From Schizophyllum amplum (lineage: Eukaryota; Basidiomycota; Agaricomycetes; Agaricales; Schizophyllaceae): a DNA stretch of 29,466 nucleotides. Under the pieces are notes generated by a model, which searched no databases, was not told the origin of the DNA, and saw only the letters and a program-made list of their open reading frames with translations. Below, piece by piece: positions 21,399 to 29,466 of this stretch; the stretch's first letter is position 1, and every line of letters begins with the position of its first letter. The stretch covers positions 1-29,466 of the forward strand of contig VDMD01000226.1 in assembly GCA_007026445.1 (NCBI GenBank), given 5' to 3'. A program made the translations under genes and the position numbers.

Positions 21399-21470
21399 TA
21401 CGGCACCATACGGCCTTCAAGATACGGCAGTCATACGGCCGGGGAACGGCGCCGTACAGCCGGATACGGC
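21399..21470 (+). repeat. Array C: TACGGC hexamers, plus orientation
   Basis: TACGGC at 21399, 21409, 21423, 21434 and 21465, AACGGC at 21445, and one opposite-strand copy at 21451. This is the right subterminal region of the MULE-like element and ends about 90 bp before the NSA1 start. Confidence 0.85.
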
Positions 21471-21560
21471 TTTTTCTCATGGCCCGCCGCCATTGACAAG
21501 GCGATCACAGCGCTTTTACCGGGCATTGTTCTTTTTCGCGTACCACCTCCCGCGCTCGCC

Positions 21561-23017
21561 ATGGCCCGATTCATCCTCGGTGACGAACTTGGCAACCTGA
21601 AGACTCTCCGCTACCCATCGGCAGTGGAGGGGGAGGCTCCCCAATTGAAGATCGTGCATCAGGGTTCTTCAAGAAGCTCGACGCGCAGCGTGCAGGCGCT
21701 CGCTGTGAACGCATCGGAGGAGTCGACCATAGTGAGGATAATGCTTGCTCAGGATATTCAGCTACTGATGCGGACAGAAGTAAAGGTTGCAGCCGGATAC
21801 TCTAATGGGTCTGCGGCGATGTACTCGCTTGACGGGGACGATACGATCGACGTCCTGTCCGAGTGGAAGGAGCCGCGCTTCAAACAACAATACGTCGGAC
21901 TCGGGATATTGCCGACCTCAAGGTCTGTCTGTACCGATGTATATAATGTGGATATGTAGATCGTTGACCGTCATGCAGATCTGTGATATCTTGCACGGCG
22001 AATGGCGCCCTTCGGCGGACAAATGCCTCTGCAGGGCAAGAGGCAGACGTCGCAACACTTCCTGCCCGTCTGTGTGACTGGAAGCTGTCAAGTGGCGGAG
22101 ACGCCTTTGCATACGGGGGGAAGAGGTTGAGCTTTCTGTCTGGAATCTGGAACAAGCCTTCGCGTCACGTCCCCCCGAGTCTGCTACCCCATCAGCAGCG
22201 AAAAAGCGCAAACGCAACGATGTGCTCCTCCCTGGAGAACTGTGGCGCGCAAAGAATGTGCGTGTTCACGTTTTCGTCTCATCTCAGCGACTTACCAGGA
22301 GCAGGTGGCGAACGATAAGCTCGGCTTGCGGCAGCCTGTGCACAATACGTCGTTGACGTTCATCTCTTCCACTACTACCTCTGTACACGACATCGCTGTT
22401 GGCACGCAGCTGGGTCATGTACGCCGATATGACACGAGATCAGCCAGGCGACCCGTGGCGGATTGGGAGAAGGTTGCTAAGATCGGAGGCGTCAAGGAGG
22501 TACAGAAAGGCCTTAGCGAACAGTCAGTGCATTGTCAACTGTGTGCGGGGATAACGTCTGACCCCGCCGTTTAGTGAATTGTTCGTGAGTGACCAAGGGT
22601 GCAACCTCTTGTCGCTCGACTTGCGAAATGGTCGTGTTGCCTATAGCTACAAAGGTATGCATATCTCAAGCGAGCGTGAAGGGAGACTCTGGCTTACTTT
22701 GCCATCCAGGAATAGCCGGTGCAGTATGCTCCATAGCCACCGCACCAGATGTCCTCGTCAGCGCCGGCCTCGACCGTCTGGTACGCATACACAGCACATT
22801 CCCGCCGCAGATTGGGCAGCAGGACCGCAAGGGAGAAATCCTGCACAAGATCTTCAGCAAGAGTGTGCCTACGGTTGCTGCTTGGGATCAACACGCTGTG
22901 GAGCCGAGAAATACTGTTGACGAAGTGGAGGAGGCTGAAGTGGAGGAGACTGACCGTCTGTGGGAGGAGATGGAGGATGCCGAGGACGAGTCTTCTTCAA
23001 GAAAAAGGCGTAAATAG
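21561..23017 (+). CDS. NSA1: NSA1/WDR74-like WD40 ribosome-biogenesis protein (frame break in a G run)
   Basis: Nucleolar WD40 protein of early 60S subunit assembly (yeast Nsa1, human WDR74). Exons: 21561-21922, 21979-22257, 22305-22522, 22575-22654 and 22710-23017. Family motifs are the N terminus GDELGNLKTLRY, SVISCTANGAL, SVWNLEQAF, LPGELWRAKN, LGLRQPVHNTSLTFI, HDIAVGTQLGHVRRYDTR, ELFVSDQGCNLLSLDLRNG, IAGAVCSIATAPDVLVSAGLD and an acidic-basic tail ending SSSRKRRK. Exon 2 changes frame at a G6 run (22115-22120): one more G joins AYGG to EVELSVWNLE. In exon 1, the stretch 21732-21777 looks like a 46-nt intron (GTGAGG...GGACAG) but is in frame if read through; splicing it out would require one more base. 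Identity is sure; these two spots are not. Confidence 0.9.
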
Positions 23018-23174
23018 ACGCTTGGTTGTGGATACATAGCATCTATATAGGCGAACATTTGTGCAGTGATTGAAGTTGACTTTGGTGATAGTGATGGTTG
23101 CATAGACGCGATCACTGGGGAAGTCGGGCCGTGGACCTGCTGGACGCCTTCATCGCAGCCCGCGAGCGGCGTTC

Positions 23175-26100
23175 ATGGACTACTTTTCCAAGTTCCTGCG
23201 GCCAGGCAACCAGCCCGCGCCCGCGAAGCCTGTCGACCACGCTCTTGAGTTTCACAGATCATGGCAGCTCGTGCGGGTTCGTAGCGTTGTTCTACCCGTT
23301 TCCCTGCCTTGCCAGCCGAGCTCAACGTCCCGCGCAGCATACGCTTGAATACCCTGATGAGCGCCAGCTCCTGCGCGGGATTCGCTCAACAGAGGTCCCC
23401 GCGCACCTGCAGTCTATGGTGGATGCACTGGTGTGGGAGACGGCGCGGACAGAGGAAGGGTACGTCGCGACCGCGTGTATCCGCAGGACCCCTCGCTGAC
23501 GCGACTGCAGCGGTACTGGGGCTTGCATGGAGTACATATTGAAGAACGGTGCGTCTGGCACGCCTAATCCATGTCGTATATATATCATAATACTTCGCGA
23601 CAGACGTGCTGGGCACGCTCGTACGGCTGAGCGAGGCTGATCGCCCGTTTGGCATCCAGGCCGAGGTCTTGCGCGCCGTCCAGAACATGGTCGTCCTCCT
23701 TGACGAACAATTTCTTGTCCACTCTGCCGTCCATCGCTCTGTTCTGAGGCTCCTCCGCAACTGTGTCGGCGACGACATCCAGGAGCAACTCGACGGCAGG
23801 AACAAAGTCATGGGTGCAGCCAAGAACGCGGTGCGGAGCCAACCGTCAGAATACGAGGAGGATCGTAAGTGCTCAGATTATGGACCCGTCTCGTCGTCAC
23901 TCACGCGCGCCCAGTCGTGAACTTGCTCTGCATTCTGTGCAGTCGTATCCGCACGCATCGCGAACTCTTGATGATCTTCTTCCACGATAAACACTGGTAT
24001 CGGTCTGAACCCCTCTTCGCCGTAGAGGAAGAGGAGGAGGAGGAGGAAGAAGAAGAGGCGCAGAAAGTCGCTGAAGAACAAGCCCAACGCGCCGGCTCTC
24101 CTTCACCTTCGCAGAACACCGTCAAATCCACGCAGGCCTCTTCCCTGACGAAGAAACCGGAATACGAATTTCTGCTCTTCAACTATCTTCTCCGATTCGT
24201 GCATAGAGAAGGGCAGATTGGCGACTTCGCCCGTGCAGGTCTGCTCTTCCTCATGGACGTGGCTATGTCTCCAGGCGAGCGCACCGCTGGAGATGACAAA
24301 GCTGATCCAGTCTCCGATGCGGCAAACGCCCTCGCTGACTACATCATCGACGGTGACTTCTCTGAAGTGCTGGGTGCTGGACTGGGCGCCGTCTACTCTC
24401 TGCTTCCCTCCAAGCTCGAGTACCGGCTGCTGAATACGCCCGATGCCGGCCCCGGCAGCGGCATGATGATTGGTGGAACTGGTCCCGAGACAGATGAGGA
24501 GAAGCAGGAAGTAGAGGAACAACGGCAGCGCTCGCGAGCGATGGGCGTGGAGGACGCGTACAACCCCGACTTTAAGGTGCAGCTGGACCATTTCCTGAAG
24601 CTCCTCGAGTTCCTTCAAGATGTCCTGCGCCGGAATATCGTCCACGATGCCGATGTCGCGTCCGCGATGGGCCCGGCGATCGTGCAGTCGATAATGGATG
24701 CTGTACGGCGCATCTTCTTGGAGAACGTGGTGTACCCCTCTGTGCTGGAGTGCTCCGATGCAGATGGGAGTGCCGTAGCCGTCATGTCCTACATTGAAGT
24801 CATGATTCGCACTCTCCGCGATGGCCAGCTTGGCGATCTCTTGGTGGACTTCCTGATGAGCGAGGACAACGACGACGTCGTTCGTCGTCCGCGTCATCAG
24901 TCGACGATCAACCTGGATGCTGCACCAGCACCTCCACAGGCCGCCTCCGTCGACAAGACGGCGAAGTCACGGAGACGGCGCAGTACGGCGATGGCGTTGC
25001 TGGAGATGGAAGCCCCTGATGCCCGAAGGCAGTCAGAATATCCCACTGCCATGGCACGCTTCACGCTCAAGGATCTGCTGCTCTCAAACCTGCGCTCAAA
25101 GTCACAGCCGACGTCCACTTCGGCAGTGCAACTCCTGCAGACCATGCTCACACAACATCCCCAGCTCTGTGTGGACAAGCTGCTCATCGTGACCTCTGAC
25201 CCTCGAGCGACCTCGTTCCCCTTCCCCGCCCTTGACAATAGCGCTCTGGCGACCTCACCGATTAATGTGATGATGATGATGATGATCCATTCAACCCGTC
25301 TTTGCGGACTGACGACCTCAACACAACCATGCCCTCCCATCATCCCATGTTCTTCCAGCCGGAGACAACGTACTCAACGCATGAACGCGAGATGGGCCTG
25401 TACATGACGCTGATCTCGAGAGTCGACCCATCTCACAGTGGAGATGCGTTCAGCACCGGCTACGACCACTACTTGCGCGATGCCCTGATTTCGATACAAA
25501 CCCAGCCGACATATCAGTTGGATCTTGACGAGGACGTCCGGCGCAAAATGAAGCACAAGCTCAACGTGAACGACCCCATTATCACCTTGCTGCTGGAGTC
25601 CTTACGCAAGTTCTTCTCCAATACGCCGGAGTACAACATGACTCTGACCGGTGTGCTCGCCACTCTTGCACACCATCCTGACCGCTCGCTTGCCGGGTGG
25701 CTGACGTTCGCTCACAATAAATCATCTGCGGGAGACAAGTCAGAGTCGGTGTCCGTGCCCATGGACGACGGCGACGATCGCTCTATTGACTTCAAGATAG
25801 AGGAGGATCTGGAGAAGGACCTCGTGTTCCTCCCCGCATCCAGCGTCGACGATAATTCGCGGCCGGTTGTTCACACAATCTTCCATGGGCTCGTGGCGCA
25901 GCTTGAGCGCTATCGCCAGCTGGTCGATAACTTCGACAGGTACCTCCTCGAGCGGCGCCAGGGCCTCCTATTCTCCGAGAACCTGTCGGACGCACTGAGT
26001 CTTGCGTTCGAAATGGGGGGCGAACAGGTCATCCCGATTGTCCAGGAGCCCGTGCGCCCGAAGCCAGCGAAAAAGCCGACCACGTCGTCTTCATTCGTAT

Positions 26101-26540
26101 CCTTCCTGCAGGACCTTACCCCGCGGAAGAGCCGCCCGCAGAAGCCGATGTTAGCAGCTGAGCCGACTACGCCGCCGCGCCGCGGTACGGGGCCGTCCAG
26201 CGTCTCAGCGAGTCCCTTTGGCCCACATTACCGCAGAACGGGCGCCATCAACGTCGAGCCTTTCGTGGCGCCTGTGCCAACGTCTGGACCCTGGACGCCT
26301 TCGCAATCATCCATGGCATGGGTGCCGGAAGACGAGGATGTGTTCAGCTCTGGGTGGAGTGGGAAAACGGAGCCGCACGCCTCACGTGAGGAGGCAGAGG
26401 ATGTGCAGGAGAAAACGCCGACCGTGACGCTTTCGCAGTTGTTGGACAACGTTGTCATTCTGGAGGAGAGCATCAAGGAGCTGGTAGCTATCATTCACGC
26501 GCGGAGGAGTTTGGGCATAGATTCAGTTCGGTATCTGTAA
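23175..26540 (+). CDS. FHIP, subunit of the FTS-Hook-FHIP dynein adaptor complex
   Basis: Family (retinoic-acid-induced 16-like) that, with Hook and FTS, links early endosomes to dynein and kinesin-3 in hyphae (known in Aspergillus and Ustilago). Exons: 23175-23276, 23338-23459, 23511-23548 (38 nt), 23604-23864, 23915-25266 and 25359-26540, 1018 residues with consistent phases. Start MDYFSKFLRPGNQ. Conserved runs include EADRPFGIQAEVLRAVQNM, LLDEQFLVHSAVHRSVLRLL, CILCSRIRTHRELLMIFFHD, an acidic Glu run (about 24028-24056), EFLLFNYLLRFVHREGQIGD, DLLVDFLMSEDN, STHEREMGLYMTLISRVDPS and LRKFFSNTPEYNMTLTGVLA. The last junction is open: the 92-nt segment 25267-25358 can be an intron (GTGATG...TTCCAG) in perfect phase, or coding (an Asp run) with one base missing at the GAT repeat. 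Confidence 0.92.
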
Positions 26541-26704
26541 AGCTATGTACATGATGTGGAATTCTTGTCGAGGAAAGTTCGACTGCAGTGGTGTGCGTGG
26601 ATCGGGCCTGGCTTGGTTTATGACCGCGCAAGAGAAGTGCAGCAGTCGAGGATAAAGATATAGAAATACATGGCACCAGGAGCTACGTGGGACCGGACAA
26701 CACT

Positions 26705-27808
26705 CTACCTCCTCGTCTTGCCTTTGGATCTCGGGGCCTTCGACTGCTCCTTCGACGACGCCTTCCCCTTTGTGAGCCTCGCCTGTATCTTCGCGAACTC
26801 GTCATCGTCGATATCAGGAGGGTCTGGGACGCTCGCTTTCTTCCGCTTCCTCGGACTCGCTTCTTCCCCCTCGTCGCCTTCCGCCTTACCCCTCTTCTTT
26901 CCGCGTGCCTTTGACTTCGGTGGTTCGGTGTACTTCGCGGCCAAGCCATCGAGGAAGCTGCTGGACATGCTCTTCTGTTTCTTCTTCAGAATAAGAGCTT
27001 GCAATGCGGAGGTGTCTTCCTCGTCGTCGTCAGCTGGTGCGGCTGCCTTGCCTTTGCCTTTCCCCCGCCGCTGTCCCATCTTTCCGGTGCCGTAGAATTC
27101 ATCCCATACGCCGAGCTCCTTGGCAAGCTTCTCCGCTTCTGCTGCTTCTTCGTCGCTTTGTTTCTTGCGTACCAGGCGCGCCTTCTCATCCTTGCTGCTC
27201 CTCTCCCAGGTCTTCAGCGTCGGGATGTCACCCTTCGCGATGAGACCGCTGATGATGATGATGAAGCGCGCCTCGTCGTCGTGTGTAGAGTGTGGGATGT
27301 AGGTCATAATCTCCCCGATGTCGCCGTCGGTCTGAATGTAAGCGGACTTGATGTCCTCGACCTCTTCGAGGGAGCCTGACGCACCATATTAGTATGTGCA
27401 AAAACGTAATTGAGCGCAACGCGTACCCTGATACTCCTTCTTCATCTCATCTAGCTTACCGCGTGTTACGCGATCGAACAGGTCCTCGAAGTATGCCTCC
27501 CAGCCGTCTTCGCCGGTCACATCGTCGAAGCCTTCGTCCGTTCGACCAGTCTGGTCGTACCGCTTGCGCCGTTTTTCGTCGCTCAGCACCGCATACGCGA
27601 AGCCGACCTGCTGAAATTTGAGCGCAGCGTCTGCCTTCGCCGTCTCGCTGGAGTTCGTGTGCTTGTCAGGATGATGAACGAGGGCCAGGCGGCGGTAAGA
27701 CTTTCGAATCTCGTCGACAGTAGCAGCATTTGGTAATGAAAACACCGCGTACAGGTCGACATTCTCGTCGCCTGGGAAGAACTGGGTGATTGGGTCGTCG
27801 CGGTCCAT
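26705..27808 (-). CDS. DNAJC9: DNAJC9-like J-domain protein
   Basis: J protein related to DNAJC9, a nuclear Hsp70 co-chaperone that in animals also handles histones H3-H4 (function here inferred). Two exons (27808-27427 and 27375-26705) give 350 residues. The first ATG of the frame is at 27808 (MDRDDPITQFFP). The J domain covers about residues 15-90 with NVDLYAVFSLPNAATVDEIR, the HPD motif in LVHHPDKHTN and YAVLSDEKRRKRYDQTG. It is followed by the family segment GWEAYFEDLFDRVTR, a helical region with IIIISGLIAKGDIPTL and a strongly basic, KKRG/KRKK-rich C terminus suited to nuclear localisation. The intron (51 nt) has a perfect TACTAAT branch site. The gene is convergent with FHIP, 164 bp between stops. 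Confidence 0.93.
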
Positions 27809-27926
27809 GGCATTGGCAGTCGAGAAGTGGCGCGTATCGTGACGTGACCAAACGTGACAAAGCGCGTTGAGGCGTGTTGGCACGGGCTTCGGGCCGAGAT
27901 CACGTAAATACCCCTAAGTTTTTCAC

Positions 27927-28983
27927 TAGGTTCGGCGCAAGCCCCTGGCGGCGACTGCCGTCACCTTCGCCAGAAGGGGCTTGTTCAGAGATCAGGATTG
28001 ATGTGACTACATTGTACAGAGTGCCCCTCCCCTTGTACTTCGCCGATGAACCTGATAAAATACGCTTCAAAAAGCTCAGAAACGGCGCTAACGAATCGTG
28101 CAAGCGCGACATGTATAGTCGAAGGACGGCAGCTCATATACCATGTTCAAGTGTGGTCACGCTCGCCAATTCTTCTGCCTTCGCACCAAGTTAAGCTTGC
28201 AATGAGATGTTTCAAAATTAGGATATGTACCAATATAAGGTAGTATAAGTGTAAACATGAGGCGCACACTGAACTCCCTCTCGTGGATGGTCTAGGAGAG
28301 CTCGCACAACTGCCCGTGACGCGCCCTGTGACCGCCTTTGAACCGTGGGAATTCGACCTTAAACTCTTGCGCGACCTGCATGTCTTGTAGGACGCTCTTC
28401 GACATCGCGTCCACTGTACATCTGAGCATGGTACCTCGACAATCAGTGCTCATAATCACCATCTCAAGTGAAAAGCACTGCTGAAGTACCACCAGGGCCG
28501 CAGGGTGCATACAACCTTTGTGAGGGGTACAAATAGTGGATCGGATGGACGGCACGCCTTTCTGGGGTGTGGTTGCGCCGTTGGCGCCTGTATAAAATTA
28601 CAGGAATCAAGTTACAGAGGAGACAGAGCGTGCCAGAGGTTTCTCACAATCTCGTTCTATGGCTGCATTATTGTATCGTACATCCTTCTAAGGGGAGAAC
28701 CACTTTACAAGACCTCACTTTGCAGGCTATTTACGTCGTGACTGGTTATAGTAGCGTGGTAATTTTTTCGCAAAACAATAGATCAGTATCTCAAAAACAT
28801 GGATGCGAGATAACAAAGCGCTGCGTGGTCGCGTCGCTGACACAGAGTCCGACGATTGTAGTCGCGAAATGATGGATCTTGGTCCAAGCCCCTCTGCTCG
28901 CGGCACTCGCGGAGGTATTTCTAATTACTGTATAAGGAAAGTACCTCGCGTGTGTCGGATCAGAGGGGCTTGTTCCGAACCTA
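27927..28983. mobile_element. MULE-like non-autonomous TIR element with 9-bp target duplication and palindromic ends
   Basis: Exact direct repeats GTTTTTCAC flank the element at 27918-27926 and 28984-28992. The inverted ends share TAGGTTCGG-nn-CAAGCCCCT (18 of 20 positions). Each end also holds its own fold-back. On the left, CAAGCCCCTGGCG pairs with CGCC-AGAAGGGGCTTG (27938-27983). On the right, CAAGCCCCTCTG pairs perfectly with CAGAGGGGCTTG (28885-28896 with 28961-28972). The 1057-bp interior has no transposase. It lies 109 bp upstream of the DNAJC9 ATG and 10 bp below the stop codon of the next gene. The 9-bp duplication suggests the Mutator superfamily. Confidence 0.8.
28292..28510 (-). 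other. Coding-like open frame inside the MULE-like element, unrecognised
   Basis: From an ATG at 28510 the frame reads MHPAALVVLQQCFSLEM and ends in GGHRARHGQLCELS, 72 residues. The balanced composition (VDAMSKSVLQDMQVAQEFKV) looks more like a gene fragment than chance, and its position inside a MULE-like element raises capture of host sequence. No family recognised and no evidence of expression. Confidence 0.25.
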
Positions 28984-29002
28984 GTTTTTCACAGTCTTTC
29001 AT

Positions 29003-29466
29003 TTAGCCTGCAGCAAGGAACGTCTGCCGCGGGAGACAAACAGCAAGGCTGAGCACATCGTCGCTGGCCTGCGTATAGTGATCAAACGTCGGCTGGTGAG
29101 TATACAGCATTTTATTATAAGATTTCGGCCTCGAACTGACGAATAAACATCGCCCGCCACGATTAGGCGGTTGAAGTGTTTGCCACAGATTGCCACAGTC
29201 CAGGCTTCGTCCGCTTTGAATTTAGCGAACTCGAGGTGACTGTAACATTGCGTTATGGGCTACGGTTCATATATTTGTGAGGGTGAAGCCCAGAAAATAT
29301 TGATAGTGCTCAGATCGTGCTTGAGCGGCATGTACAATGTGAGGGGAAGTACTATACAGCATACTTACGTCCTTGATTCGTCTCTAGATCGTCGTCCTTT
29401 AAATCCCTAGTACTTACTCGAATCATTCAATGACAAACCGCGCCTGAGGGTTGAGCGTCAGGCCAG
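29003..29466 (-). CDS. 3' end of an unrecognised gene (partial)
   Basis: Tentative exons on the minus strand: up to 29418 from the window edge, 29383-29369 (15 nt), 29239-29149 and 29092-29003. The last two join in phase and read THLEFAKFKADEAWTVAICG then HFNRLIVAGDPTFDHYTQ and end LPRQTFLAAG, a normal-looking C terminus; I do not recognise the family. In the upstream exon the matching frame reads LTLNPQARFVIE, then a TGA at 29423-29425, then FE; TGG would give an unbroken reading. So the gene may be broken, or that exon may be spliced differently (for example a donor at GTCATT). The stop codon is 10 bp from the target duplication of the MULE-like element. Confidence 0.4.

Larger units (their letters stand above)
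20498..21485. mobile_element. MULE-like non-autonomous TIR element with 9-bp target duplication
   Basis: The 988-bp element is flanked by identical GCCGCCATT copies at 20489-20497 and 21486-21494. Its ends are inverted: both begin GGGCC and carry GCCGTA at the same offset (15 bases in), with 15 of the first 21 positions matching. Both subterminal regions carry arrays of GCCGTA/TACGGC (20513-20573 and 21399-21470) in mirror orientation. A third array lies inside (21008-21109), and a 9-bp stem GAGATCACT/AGTGATCTC at 20654-20696. No transposase is encoded. A 9-bp duplication fits the Mutator superfamily, but end sequence alone does not prove it. It lies between the divergent starts of Rmd5 and NSA1, leaving only 136 and 66 bp of flank outside the duplication. 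Confidence 0.75.

Noticed and set aside
27809..27883. Mitochondrial presequence on the DNAJC9-like protein
   Set aside because: The open frame upstream of 27808 starts with GTG, not ATG, and the family is nuclear/cytosolic.

Overview
The window is nuclear DNA of a filamentous basidiomycete, most likely an Agaricomycete of polypore type. The basis is gene style (GC-rich, compact, nearly every gene cut by several 46-65 nt GT-AG introns) and gene content (LETM1, SFI1, NSA1, Rmd5/Gid2, AMPK beta with a CBM48 domain, FHIP, HSP20, ornithine decarboxylase). It is an ordinary housekeeping region. It holds about fourteen genes, one of them broken and two cut by the window edges, plus three non-autonomous DNA transposons. 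No tRNA, rRNA, CRISPR array, secondary-metabolite cluster or autonomous transposase was seen.

Layout. 1-2121 (+): 3' part of a LETM1/Mdm38 mitochondrial carrier-like protein. 2146-2750: TIR element with TA ends. 2993-4392 (+): Nudix hydrolase of the thiamine-diphosphate-related family, with a GC-AG intron. 4905-6341 (-): CK1-like kinase with two frameshifts. 7005-7585 (+): small hydrophilic protein behind a strong TATA promoter. 8483-9957 (+): ornithine decarboxylase. 10566-11145 (+): HSP20 chaperone with textbook heat-shock elements. 11522-11939 (-): ribosomal protein eS21, hidden by four tiny exons. 12364-16521 (-): SFI1 centrin-binding protein. 16819-18536 (-): AMPK/SNF1 beta subunit. 18928-20352 (-): Rmd5/Gid2 subunit of the GID ubiquitin ligase. 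20498-21485: MULE-like element with helically phased TACGGC arrays, filling the divergent promoter. 21561-23017 (+): NSA1 ribosome-biogenesis WD40 protein. 23175-26540 (+): FHIP subunit of the FTS-Hook-FHIP dynein adaptor. 26705-27808 (-): DNAJC9-like J protein. 27927-28983: second MULE-like element with palindromic ends. 29003-29466 (-): 3' end of an unrecognised gene.

The genes do not form one pathway. The AMPK beta and Rmd5 genes are same-strand neighbours and both act in glucose/gluconeogenic control. ODC, RPS21 and NSA1 are growth genes; HSP20 and DNAJC9 are chaperone genes.

The least ordinary content is the three terminal-inverted-repeat elements. Two have exact 9-bp target duplications. 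Two lie 10-25 bp beyond stop codons, and one makes up most of a shared promoter. Several otherwise well-conserved genes (AMPK beta, Rmd5, NSA1, possibly FHIP) also need a single missing base to read through, often in a C or G run. That looks more like assembly indels than gene death, but I cannot prove it from sequence alone. Exon coordinates were worked out by hand from frame, splice motifs and remembered family motifs.
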